From JACMLD01 sp047602295 (GTDB taxonomy: Bacteria; Bacteroidota; Bacteroidia; Chitinophagales; Chitinophagaceae): a stretch of 64,000 nucleotides of DNA. Shown here piece after piece: positions 36,722 to 45,190 of this stretch (its first letter is position 1; each line of letters starts with the position of its first letter). Where the stretch lies: assembly GCA_047602295.1 (NCBI GenBank), contig JASGHP010000001.1, positions 2,108,001-2,172,000 of the forward strand, given 5' to 3'. The notes under the pieces were generated by a model. The model searched no databases. It saw nothing but the letters and a program-made list of their open reading frames with translations, and was not told where the DNA came from. The translations under genes and the position numbers were made by a program.

Positions 36722-37828
36722 ATGATTTTAAGAAAACATACAACTGCAGGAGTCAATAAAGCAAGTGGGCCTAATAAAAAAACCAGCTTTTTTAATGAAG
36801 TGCTACACCCATCATTAAATATCAATAAACCAGGAGATGCATATGAGCAACAAGCAGATGCAATGGCCGATAAAATAATGCGGGCTGAAGAGGGAAAAAA
36901 TGTAGCAGCATCTGTACAGGAAGGTAAAGCTGATAGAACTGACCCTAACAATACAATACCAGCAGACACCAAAGCTTTTATGCAAGATCAGTTTGGGTAT
37001 GATTTCTCTAACGTGCAAATTCATAATGATACTTCAGCGCATCAATCAGCCGCATCAATCAATGCCTTGGCTTACACACAGGGTAACCATATTTATTTCG
37101 GAGAAAATCAATACCAGCCACAGCATGCTGCAGGAAAACATTTGCTGGCGCATGAATTGACACATGTAACCCAACAAAAAAATAGTCCACAAACAATACA
37201 AAGAAAACCTGCTACAACAACACCTACGCCTGCAGGCGGTATTAATTTGAAACAAGGGGGCTTTGAATTGAACGTTGGATATATAACTATTACCGGGCTG
37301 CCAGATGTTAACAAATCGGCAAAAGAAAAACCTCACCAGGCACATACGTACTTATCTAAACCATCTTTTTCGGTAGATCAGCCCGACTATCAATTAGATC
37401 CTAAAACGAATTTAGTCAGTAGCTTTAAACCATATAAACCGTTGCAAATAAGTATTACAATAGAAACAAACTATGGCGAAGGAGTAGTTCCGAGTGGACC
37501 TTCTGACTATGGATACGGTACTCGTGCTGCCGACGTAAAAGCGAAAAATACATCAATACAATTTCATGAAGGTTCGCATGGAAGTTTATTCATTCAATGC
37601 ATTCAAAAGGGCGTTGCAAAAAATCCATTGCCACAATTTGAAGGAACCGTTGGAATGACAAAAGATGAGTTTTTGCAAAAGGATGCAGAATATTTGCAAA
37701 AGGTACAGGCTATAAATCAAATGATACTTGATGCTATTAAGTACGCTACAGTAACAGTTGACTGCGCAGGTATATCGATTGATACACACAATGCTGGTAA
37801 AACGGGATATGTAAAGATTTGCCCTTAA
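36722..37828 (+). CDS. DUF4157 cargo candidate with a second HExxH motif
   Basis: 368 residues from ATG 36722 (an upstream TTG at 36710 adds four). The leader TSFFNEVLHPSLNINKPG leads into YEQQADAMADKIMR, the intact version of the motif damaged in the previous gene. DUF4157 spans about 80-155 with MQDQFGYDFSNVQIHND and HELTH at 144-148. After a Thr/Pro hinge the C-terminal 190 residues are different from those of the neighbour and contain FHEGSHG at 281-287, another HExxH. A cysteine pair near the end (VDCAGIS ... KICP) is also present. It lies 18 bases after its paralogue. Family leader and DUF4157 are firm, toxin activity is inferred. Confidence 0.8.
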   Translation: MILRKHTTAGVNKASGPNKKTSFFNEVLHPSLNINKPGDAYEQQADAMADKIMRAEEGKNVAASVQEGKADRTDPNNTIPADTKAFMQDQFGYDFSNVQIHNDTSAHQSAASINALAYTQGNHIYFGENQYQPQHAAGKHLLAHELTHVTQQKNSPQTIQRKPATTTPTPAGGINLKQGGFELNVGYITITGLPDVNKSAKEKPHQAHTYLSKPSFSVDQPDYQLDPKTNLVSSFKPYKPLQISITIETNYGEGVVPSGPSDYGYGTRAADVKAKNTSIQFHEGSHGSLFIQCIQKGVAKNPLPQFEGTVGMTKDEFLQKDAEYLQKVQAINQMILDAIKYATVTVDCAGISIDTHNAGKTGYVKICP

Positions 37829-37873
37829 CCAATAAAAGCATGGTGTTAAATAAAAGAATTTTATTAAAAATAT

Positions 37874-39211
37874 TTGCAGACCCAAATTCAAAATATAATC
37901 AACTCATTCAACTTCCTCCGCGAAGTGTGTAACCGTCGTTTGCAGGTTTTTTTTAGTAAAGAAAATATTGCAGCATTTACGCTCCCGGAAATAAAAATTG
38001 AACCCGATGATGCTCCACTCAATCATTTCTTGCGTACTTATCAATTGAATATTGAAGAATACATTATACTCATGCTGGGATTAATGCCGCATGTACAAGC
38101 CAATTTATTAGATAATGTGGTACAGCAGTATTTGCCTAGCGGTGGCGAGTTTCCGGAAATAGGCGGTGTGAAAGGAACTCAATTGCGCAGCACATTTCCT
38201 ACTGGTGAAACTGCTTTATTTATTATCGCAGGCAATGATATTGCCAAGAAAATACAGGCTTCAAATTATTTTTCGCCGGATCATTTTTTTGCAAAGCAGG
38301 ATATTCTTCACCTTCAACAAACAGACTATGCCGAACCACGCATGAGTGGCCGCATTATTTTGCAACCGGATTACGTGGACCTTTTTACTACAGGCAATAT
38401 AACAAGGCCAGTTTTTGGCCCTGAGTTTCCTGCCAAATACATCACTACTAAAATGGATTGGGCAGATTTGGTACTCAATCCAAAAACATCGCAACAGGTA
38501 CAGGACATAAAAGTATGGCTGGATTATAACCCGGCTTTTATGAAAGACTGGGGCATGGAAAAGAAAATTAAACCCGGTTACCGTGCATTGTTCTATGGCC
38601 CTTCTGGCACCGGTAAAACATTAACAGCTACATTGCTGGGCAAACAGTTTCAGAGAGATGTGTATAGAATAGATCTTTCGCAGGTAGTATCTAAATACAT
38701 TGGTGAAACTGAAAAAAACCTTGAGAAAATATTCAGCAAAGCAGAAAATAAAAACTGGATTCTTTTTTTTGATGAAGCAGATGCTTTGTTTGGCAAACGG
38801 AGCAATGTGCAAGGTGCGCATGATAAATATGCCAACCAGGAAGTAAGTTATTTGTTGCAGCGAGTAGAGGATTTTCCGGGCTTAGTAATTCTGGCTTCTA
38901 ATCTTAAAACAAATATTGATCAGGCTTTTTTGCGCAGGTTCAATAGCGTTATACAATTTCCGTTGCCCACGGCTGCAGAACGTTGCCAGATATGGAAGAC
39001 TTCAATTCCAGGTATAGCAAAACTGGCCAATGATACAGATGTACACTGGTTGGCTGAGAAATATGAATTGAGTGGAGCCGCTATTATTCAGGTTGTACAT
39101 TATGCTTCTTTGCAGGCTATTTCCAGAGGAGATAATACATTGCGAAAAGAAGATTTAATAGAAGCCGTTCGCCGGGAGTATGAAAAAGAAGAAAAAGTAT
39201 TTTCAATGTAA
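37874..39211 (+). CDS. AAA+ ATPase of the eCIS (Pvc15/Afp15-like)
   Basis: 445 residues. N-terminal 190 residues are the helical domain typical of these ATPases; the AAA core has Walker A GPSGTGKT at 242-249, sensor-type KYIGETEKNLEKIF, Walker B ILFFDEADALFG near 296-304, and arginine-finger region QAFLRRFNSVIQFPLPT. In PVC/Afp this protein is needed for assembly and for loading of cargo, not for firing. The only start in frame is TTG at 37874 because TAA lies 9 bases upstream. It follows the DUF4157 pair, as expected for a cargo-loading factor. Confidence 0.92.
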   Translation: MQTQIQNIINSFNFLREVCNRRLQVFFSKENIAAFTLPEIKIEPDDAPLNHFLRTYQLNIEEYIILMLGLMPHVQANLLDNVVQQYLPSGGEFPEIGGVKGTQLRSTFPTGETALFIIAGNDIAKKIQASNYFSPDHFFAKQDILHLQQTDYAEPRMSGRIILQPDYVDLFTTGNITRPVFGPEFPAKYITTKMDWADLVLNPKTSQQVQDIKVWLDYNPAFMKDWGMEKKIKPGYRALFYGPSGTGKTLTATLLGKQFQRDVYRIDLSQVVSKYIGETEKNLEKIFSKAENKNWILFFDEADALFGKRSNVQGAHDKYANQEVSYLLQRVEDFPGLVILASNLKTNIDQAFLRRFNSVIQFPLPTAAERCQIWKTSIPGIAKLANDTDVHWLAEKYELSGAAIIQVVHYASLQAISRGDNTLRKEDLIEAVRREYEKEEKVFSM

Positions 39212-39271
39212 AACTGTGCGTAATTTCCAGTACGTTTATTTCATTCTGTTTACTACTATAAAATCTAGCGT

Positions 39272-40843
39272 ATGCCATTTTTCGATTTTCATTGTCACCC
39301 AGGTATGAAAGCTCATTTAGCACCAAAGGGACAAGAGCCAAGCCCATGGACAGATATTAAAGTGCAATTGGAAATATGGAAGTCTATTCGTGTTAATATT
39401 AGTCCTGCTTTTGCAGATGCGCTGGACTCTCAGGCAAGCTTGCACCAATTATGGGAGGGTAGTGTAAATCTCATCGGGCTTATAGTGCATAGTATAGAAG
39501 AGCATGTTGCAGCGGGTTTATTGGAAATGGGTATTGTAAAAAACGGTGCCATATTGCAATTAGATCCTGGTAAGTTGCAAGCCAGTGCAAACGGAGATCG
39601 TTACTATGCTATCGTAAAAGAAGAAATAGCAGGGCTTGTAAACAATGCCACTCCATCTGCTTCAATGGGATTGCCAGCAGGCACAAAGCTAAAATTTATT
39701 CGTTCCATAAATGAGTATGATAAGAACGACTTAAATACCATACACGCTTTGTTGATATTAGAAGGTTCGCAAAATCTTTTCAACAAACTGGATGCACCCG
39801 ATGCTGAAGAAGCTTTCTTCAAGAACCTGGATGATCTAAGTACAGAGTTCCGTGTATTTGCTATGAATCTTTGTCATTTCCAACAACAGCCAATTGCCAA
39901 TCATGCATTTGCTATGCAGGTGTTGAATAACCTTTCGCCATTCTTTCCTGTAAAAAGAGGAATTAGTGATTTTGGTAAAAAAGCAATACCGGAATTATAT
40001 AAGCGTGGTATTATAATAGACACAAAGCACCTGGGGCATTTCACCCGGAAAGAATTGTATCGTTTACGCTCAGAACAAAATATAAAATTGCCGCTCATCT
40101 GCAGTCATGCAGGCGTAACAGGTATTAGCGAATTAGACAAACTAAAGTATATCTATCATGAATCGCCGGCAGATGCAGGGCCGGTTTGGAAAATTAATTT
40201 CATGAAGAAATGGGGTCATGTAAAAGATACAGCGTACAATATGATTAGCCTGAATCTTTATGATGAAGACATTGAAGAGATTATTATCTCCGGCGGTATG
40301 ATTGGCATTTCATTAGATCAACGCATTATTGGTTTTCCGGGAGACGAACCATTGTTGTATAGCCAGCAAGTGTATCCTACAGATTTGGATTATGTTTCAA
40401 AACAGGAAACAGATGTTTTCTTTGGGCCACAACCTCCTGCAACCATTCCGCCAGGTGATGAAGACAATGAGATTGTGATGAATTATGATGATGCTGCTAG
40501 CCAGAATGCGGGTTTTACAGATCAATTGCATGCGCTTTATTTTCTTAACCAGGTATTGCATATTTTATGGGTGGCTAAAAAAAGCAACCGCGGTCTTTCC
40601 CTGGCAGATGGGTTGAAATCCATTTGTATTGGTTCAGATCTGGATGGTTTGGTAAACCCAATTGACTGTTGCATGAGCACTGCAGATTATGCGGATTTTA
40701 AAGACAAGCTGCTGCAGATACTCAACAAAAAAAGTTTTTGGCGCAGCACTGGTTTTTCTTCCAGTGAAATAGACACAAATGCATTGCTGGATGATATCTT
40801 CTTTAATAACGCGTTTGCATTTTTACAAAAAAACTTTGTGTAG
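39272..40843 (+). CDS. M19 membrane-dipeptidase-like metallohydrolase
   Basis: 523 residues. Begins FFDFHCHPG, the metal-binding HxH of the amidohydrolase/M19 fold (H7, H9). Two further conserved pieces are visible: ICSHAGVTGI near residue 280 and CIGSDLDGL near residue 455, the metal and substrate sites of M19 dipeptidases. It is longer than usual (about 350-420), with an insert in the middle. There is no signal peptide, so it is cytoplasmic or travels with the particle. It lies 60 bases downstream of the eCIS ATPase on the same strand and could share the transcript. Dipeptidase activity is by family; link to eCIS is positional only. Confidence 0.78.
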   Translation: MPFFDFHCHPGMKAHLAPKGQEPSPWTDIKVQLEIWKSIRVNISPAFADALDSQASLHQLWEGSVNLIGLIVHSIEEHVAAGLLEMGIVKNGAILQLDPGKLQASANGDRYYAIVKEEIAGLVNNATPSASMGLPAGTKLKFIRSINEYDKNDLNTIHALLILEGSQNLFNKLDAPDAEEAFFKNLDDLSTEFRVFAMNLCHFQQQPIANHAFAMQVLNNLSPFFPVKRGISDFGKKAIPELYKRGIIIDTKHLGHFTRKELYRLRSEQNIKLPLICSHAGVTGISELDKLKYIYHESPADAGPVWKINFMKKWGHVKDTAYNMISLNLYDEDIEEIIISGGMIGISLDQRIIGFPGDEPLLYSQQVYPTDLDYVSKQETDVFFGPQPPATIPPGDEDNEIVMNYDDAASQNAGFTDQLHALYFLNQVLHILWVAKKSNRGLSLADGLKSICIGSDLDGLVNPIDCCMSTADYADFKDKLLQILNKKSFWRSTGFSSSEIDTNALLDDIFFNNAFAFLQKNFV

Positions 40844-40941
40844 CCACAGGGGCTTAGATAAAACAATTTTGCAGATAATATAACAGGCATTAATATTGAT
40901 TAAAATGCAACATAAGTTGTTGCAATCTAAAATCAATGCTA

Positions 40942-41313
40942 ATGTCAAAATCACTTTCTACCATCGTTCTGCTGTTTCTTTCTAATGCATTTATGACAAT
41001 GGCCTGGTACGGCCATTTAAAATTCTTTGGTAAAAACGGTCACCAACTGGCATTGTGGGCAATAGTGCTGGTAAGTTGGGGGCTTGCTTTTTTTGAATAT
41101 TGTTTCCAGGTGCCGGCAAACCGCATTGGGTTTGCTGAAAACGGGGGGCCTTTCTCGCTGGTTCAATTGAAAGTAATTCAGGAAGCGATTACCTTAATCG
41201 TGTTCATGATATTTTCTGTGTTGGTATTTAAAAATGTGCATTTCACCATGAATCATCTTATTGGTTTTGGTTTGCTGGTAGCTGCAGTTTATTTCATTTT
41301 CAAACCTTCGTAA
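40942..41313 (+). CDS. DMT-family membrane protein (DUF486)
   Basis: 123 residues from ATG 40942 (an ATG two codons earlier at 40936 is also in frame). Four hydrophobic segments with the DUF486 signature: LSNAFMTMAWYGHLKF near the start, EYCFQVPANRIGF in the middle and SLVQLKVIQEAITLIVFMIFSVLVFKN after it. DUF486 proteins belong to the drug/metabolite transporter superfamily but their substrate is not known. It stands alone between the M19 gene and a lipoprotein gene. Confidence 0.88.
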   Translation: MSKSLSTIVLLFLSNAFMTMAWYGHLKFFGKNGHQLALWAIVLVSWGLAFFEYCFQVPANRIGFAENGGPFSLVQLKVIQEAITLIVFMIFSVLVFKNVHFTMNHLIGFGLLVAAVYFIFKPS

Positions 41314-41429
41314 AGTAATTGTTAATATAGGTGAATAGCAATTGAAGCGTTGCTTCGTTGTTTAATACCTTATTATCTTACATTTGAAGTATTACTTTGA
41401 CTTAATTCAATTCAGCAATAAATTTTTTT

Positions 41430-41870
41430 ATGAAGCGCATTCTTTTATTTCTTCCTGTTATTTGTATGGTTTTTTATGCATGTACCACAACGAAGGCGGT
41501 TAGCGCAGACACAGGCTTATTGGAAATAACAGAAACTTATTGGCGCCTTACAGAACTAAAAGGCAAGCCCGTGAAACCAGCCACCCCCGATAAAAAAGAT
41601 ATTTACTTTAAATTAAAAAAGAATGGCAGTATAGAAGGCTTTGCAGGTTGCAACGGTTTTGGTGGCCATTTTGAATTGGCTGATAGCAGCCGCATTACAT
41701 TCTCAAATATTATGGGCACCATGATGGCTTGCGGCGAACTACAAACAGAAAACAAACTCTTTGATGTGTTGCGCGAAACGGAGACATATATCCACAATGG
41801 CAGACACTTGATGCTGATAAAAGGCAACAAGTCACCCATGGCAAGGTTTGAAGCAGATTACGCTAAGTAA
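41430..41870 (+). CDS. META-domain (HslJ-like) lipoprotein
   Basis: 146 residues. Type II signal peptide with lipobox FYAC (Cys18) followed by TTTK, so outer-membrane or inner-membrane lipoprotein. The mature part has the META pattern: TYWRLTELKGKPV, NGSIEGFAGCNGFGGHFEL and MGTMMACGELQTENKLFDVL, with the usual cysteine pair in GCNGF and MACGE. HslJ/META proteins are stress-related envelope proteins of unclear biochemistry. The stop codon abuts a long inverted repeat acting as terminator. Confidence 0.9.
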   Translation: MKRILLFLPVICMVFYACTTTKAVSADTGLLEITETYWRLTELKGKPVKPATPDKKDIYFKLKKNGSIEGFAGCNGFGGHFELADSSRITFSNIMGTMMACGELQTENKLFDVLRETETYIHNGRHLMLIKGNKSPMARFEADYAK

Positions 41871-41974
41871 GTTGTAAGTGATAAGTTTTAAGTGGTAAGT
41901 AAAGGTGTAAGGTAAAAGGCATAAGGCGAAAGGGTTTTCGAATTCGAGCACTTAAAACTTATAACCTACAACTT
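41869..41974. terminator. Long inverted repeat between convergent META and ClC genes
   Basis: Arms 41869-41894 and 41949-41974 match over 26 bases with two mismatches; they are built from the repeated unit AAGTTGTAAGT / AAGTTTTAAGTG. The element lies exactly between convergent genes and overlaps the ClC stop codon, so it probably ends transcription from both sides. A related element lies at 43388-43473. Confidence 0.6.
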
Positions 41975-43262
41975 AAAACTTCCCTTCTATTTTTTGCACT
42001 GCCGTCCTTTGTGCACTGTAGATTCCTTTTGGTCCGCTAAAATAGTAAGCAGTAAAGCAGGCAATGGCGTAATAAAGCACATAATCGCCGCCAAATAATT
42101 CAACCCCCATAATGGTGCAGGCAATAGGCGTATTGGTAGCGCCTGCAAACACGGCAATGAATCCAAGGCCTGCAAACAAATCAACCGGTGCACCTGTAAG
42201 TATTGCAATCGTATTTCCTAATGTAGCGCCAATAAAAAACAACGGCGTTACTTCTCCTCCTTTAAAACCCATACCTAATGTAATAGCTGTAAAAATTAAT
42301 TTCCACACCCAGCTCCAGGTATGTGAACCACCATTGGTAAAAGCGGCAACAATAGAAACACCGCCAGGTTCATTGTTAGTAACACCCAGTCCTATATAAT
42401 CCCTGGTGCCAATAATGAAACAAAGCAGAATAATGATGATGCCACCAATGACAGGTACCAGCCACGGAATGGGAATCAGTTGTTTGCTATAGTTCTTAAT
42501 AGCATGTTGCAACCACGCAAATAAATAACCAGCAAATCCAAATGCAACACCGCCCATGATTGATTTTGCCAGCAAGGCCATATCTGCATGCACCAAAGAA
42601 AACAGAGGCTTTGTAACAGCCATTATGCTGATATGATAATGTGTATGATGAATGCCCCAACTGCTGCAGGTGATATCTGCCAATACGCTGGCAATAAGGC
42701 AAGGTATCAATGCATCGTAGCGTATGCTTCCAATGGCCAATACTTCCAATGCAAATATGGCACCTGTAACCGGCGTGCCAAACACAGCACCAAAGCCCGC
42801 TGCAATACCAGTCATTAAAATAATGCGCAAATCCGATGCTGATAACTTAAGCTGTCTGGCAGTGAATGCTGCAATGCTGCCACCCATTTGCACTGCTGTG
42901 CCTTCTCGTCCTGCTGAACCACCAAATAGATGTGTCAGCAAAGTGGTGAGTAAAACCAGGGGCGCCATTCTTGCCGGTACACCGCCACCAGGCTCATGTA
43001 TCTCATCCATAATAAGGTTATTGCCTGCTTCGCTATTGGGCCCCAACTTTTTGTAGAGGAAATAAATAAGCACACCTGCCAATGGCAGCAAATACAATAG
43101 CCAGCCATTTTGCCAGCGTGTTTGTGTTGCCTTATCCAGCAACCATAAAAACAAAGCCACTAAAGAACCTGTTGCCAATGCTACGGGTAAACATAGAAGC
43201 GTCCACCAACCTAGATGCCTGACAACAGCCCACCAATTTTTAAAAGAATTTTTTATACGCAT
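41973..43262 (-). CDS. ClC-type voltage-gated chloride channel / antiporter
   Basis: 429 residues from ATG 43262; the ORF could extend 20 residues further to 43322 but the chosen start begins a typical cytosolic N terminus MRIKNSFKNWWAV. Around ten hydrophobic helices. Selectivity-filter motifs are visible: GSAGREGTAVQMG (G-x-GREGP region, with Thr in place of Pro) and FGAVFGTPVTGAIFALEV, and a late FIAVFAGATNTPIACTIMGVELFG. The gating glutamate is in GREG. No C-terminal CBS domains. The gene is flanked on both sides by members of one repeat family. Channel versus H+/Cl- exchange cannot be told from this. Confidence 0.9.
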   Translation of the reverse strand: MRIKNSFKNWWAVVRHLGWWTLLCLPVALATGSLVALFLWLLDKATQTRWQNGWLLYLLPLAGVLIYFLYKKLGPNSEAGNNLIMDEIHEPGGGVPARMAPLVLLTTLLTHLFGGSAGREGTAVQMGGSIAAFTARQLKLSASDLRIILMTGIAAGFGAVFGTPVTGAIFALEVLAIGSIRYDALIPCLIASVLADITCSSWGIHHTHYHISIMAVTKPLFSLVHADMALLAKSIMGGVAFGFAGYLFAWLQHAIKNYSKQLIPIPWLVPVIGGIIIILLCFIIGTRDYIGLGVTNNEPGGVSIVAAFTNGGSHTWSWVWKLIFTAITLGMGFKGGEVTPLFFIGATLGNTIAILTGAPVDLFAGLGFIAVFAGATNTPIACTIMGVELFGGDYVLYYAIACFTAYYFSGPKGIYSAQRTAVQKIEGKF

Positions 43263-43387
43263 AAGCCTGCAAATGGTATTTACTGAAAATAAATACTGGT
43301 TTATAAATTTTGCAGGCGCCATCAGCCCGTTAAAGGGCGGTTAAGTAGGAAGACACCATTTCCTTTGAGAAACGAATATAGCGAATA

Positions 43388-43473
43388 AAGTTGTAAGTGG
43401 TAGATTTTAAGTTTTAAGTATAAAACTCCGCAAACGAAACTTATAACTTACCACTTATAACTTACAACTTAAA
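43388..43473. repeat. AAGTTGTAAGT-type palindromic repeat element
   Basis: Imperfect inverted repeat made of AAGTTGTAAGTGGTAG, AAGTTTTAAGT and, on the other arm, CTTATAACTTACCACTTATA and CTTACAACTT. Same units as the element at 41869-41974 on the other side of the ClC gene. It lies between the ClC start and the stop of the upstream protease gene, both minus strand. Confidence 0.6.
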
Positions 43474-43478
43474 ACATA

Positions 43479-45089
43479 TCATTTATCAAGTTCATCAGCT
43501 CCTTTTTTTACAGTAGCATCATTTGCATTCAGTACTTCATAAAAACCATTATTCTTCCATTGCTGCCGGGCAATTAAAGAAATAAGACGCTGTTGCGCAA
43601 ATTCTTTGTCTCTTGCTGTAAATGCTGGAATGTTTACACTGTCTTTTACAGCAAATGCAGCAAACTGGTTCCACAAAGGTTCTGATGATTTGTATTGATT
43701 GAAGAATTGTGTTGCAGAGGGTACTGCTTTCAGTTCTGCCTGGTGTTGCATATAATAACGATAAGCAAAATTGCTGAGGGTATTATTAGCATACAAAGCA
43801 GAAAAATATCTTGAAATAACCGTTGTGTCTACTGACACAAATACATCTGGCATAATGCCGCCGCCGCCATATACATCCCTGCCAGCTTTTGTTTTATAAG
43901 CTTTGCCTTTTTGTTGTACGTGGTTGCTGTCTGCATTGGTCATTTCTCCATTGTGATAACGGTTGCTGATATCGCTGGCATAAGCTTCTTCTCCCTGGCT
44001 ATAAGGTTTTTGTATGCTTCTTCCAACAGGCGTATAATACCTGGCCACAGTCAATCGCAAGGCAGAACCATCAGTCAGGTCGTATTGCTCCTGCACCAGG
44101 CCTTTGCCATAAGTTCTTCTGCCAATAATTTCTGCACGGTCCCAATCCTGCAGGGCACCTGTAAGCACTTCGCTGGCAGAAGCTGTTCCTTCATTTACCA
44201 ATACTACCAGTTTGCCGGTTTCAAAAATGCCATCCCTTTTACAACGGTATTCCTGTTTTGGGCTGTTATTGCCTTGGGTATATACAATCAGTTTAGTGCC
44301 GTCCAAAAATTCATCCGCAATCTCAACAGCTTCCTGCAAGATGCCACCACCATTATCACGCAAATCCAGCATCAGTTTTTTCAAGCCCTGCTTTTGCAAA
44401 GTTTGTAAAGACTTCATAAACTCCCTGTAAGTTGTTTCTGAAAACTTATTAATGTGAATGTAGCCGTCGTCTTTGTTCATCATGTAGGCCGCATCTACAG
44501 ATACAATAGGGATGATGCCCCTTTGCACAGTAATAGCTGTAGGTTTATTATCTCTTAGCACGGTAATCACCACAGAACTGGCACCGGGTCCACGCAATAA
44601 TTTTTTGATGCGTGTAGTGTTAATGCCATTGCCTGCTACCACAGAATCACCTACTTTTAAAATCTTATCACCTACATGCATGCCGGCTTTATCGCTGGGG
44701 CCATCATCCATTACTGTAATGATATTAACCGTATCGCTAAAAATATTAAATTCAACACCAATACCCTGGAAGTTGCCTTGCAAATCTTCATTTACCTCTC
44801 CTAAATTGGTAGCAGGTATATAAATAGAATGCGGGTCTAGTTTTGAAAGTACTTGCTGTATGGCATCATCTGCCAGTGTATCTGGAGATACCGCATCTAC
44901 ATATTTCAATTGCACCAGGTCAAGTACCTGTTGCAAAGAAGTTGTTTTTTGTTTTTTAAACAGGCTTCCGGGCTTTGCAGTGTTTTCGCGCAGGGTATAA
45001 CCAATAGACATACCCGCAATCATTACCACAGCAAACAATAACGGCAGCCAGGTATTCAATTTCTTTCTAGTTGTCATAAATGGATTCAT
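43479..45089 (-). CDS. S41-family C-terminal processing peptidase
   Basis: 536 residues. A single N-terminal membrane anchor or signal (NTWLPLLFAVVMIAGMSIGYTL), then PDZ domain (IGVEFNIFSDTVNIITVMDDGPSDKAGMHVGDKILKVGD), then the S41 protease core with LDLRDNGGGILQEAVEIADEF and the catalytic VNEGTASASEVLTGALQDW, plus GRRTYGKGLVQEQYDL holding the lysine. A 150-residue C-terminal extension (AFAVKDSVNIPAFTARD) is typical of Bacteroidota Ctp enzymes. It works in the periplasm on protein C termini. Probably monocistronic, followed by the repeat element before ClC. Confidence 0.93.
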   Translation of the reverse strand: MNPFMTTRKKLNTWLPLLFAVVMIAGMSIGYTLRENTAKPGSLFKKQKTTSLQQVLDLVQLKYVDAVSPDTLADDAIQQVLSKLDPHSIYIPATNLGEVNEDLQGNFQGIGVEFNIFSDTVNIITVMDDGPSDKAGMHVGDKILKVGDSVVAGNGINTTRIKKLLRGPGASSVVITVLRDNKPTAITVQRGIIPIVSVDAAYMMNKDDGYIHINKFSETTYREFMKSLQTLQKQGLKKLMLDLRDNGGGILQEAVEIADEFLDGTKLIVYTQGNNSPKQEYRCKRDGIFETGKLVVLVNEGTASASEVLTGALQDWDRAEIIGRRTYGKGLVQEQYDLTDGSALRLTVARYYTPVGRSIQKPYSQGEEAYASDISNRYHNGEMTNADSNHVQQKGKAYKTKAGRDVYGGGGIMPDVFVSVDTTVISRYFSALYANNTLSNFAYRYYMQHQAELKAVPSATQFFNQYKSSEPLWNQFAAFAVKDSVNIPAFTARDKEFAQQRLISLIARQQWKNNGFYEVLNANDATVKKGADELDK

Positions 45090-45190
45090 TCAAGGTTGCA
45101 AATTTAACTTAAACAGGCAGAGCAGCCAGCGAATATTTGTTTTGTGGTAAAAAGCCGGGAATATTAACTTCGTCCTTGTTAAATGAATCT

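Noticed and set aside
37841..37933. 30-codon ORF starting with ATG before the ATPase gene
   Set aside because: It runs in another frame over the start of the ATPase and shows no similarity to the family N terminus; no sign that a frameshift would improve the ATPase.
15929..39211. Prophage with contractile tail
   Set aside because: Tail-like genes are complete but there is no capsid, portal, terminase, integrase, holin or lysin; the AAA+ ATPase, DUF4255 cap, DUF5908 and DUF4157 proteins are eCIS markers.
15929..39211. Type VI secretion system
   Set aside because: VgrG-like spike, PAAR and gp25 are shared with T6SS, but no TssJ/L/M membrane complex, TssB/C pair or ClpV is present and the sheath is of the single eCIS type.
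45137..45190. Upstream extension of the sugar kinase gene
   Set aside because: The 18 added residues precede a perfect phosphate-1 motif that begins at the ATG 45191, and they have no homology character.
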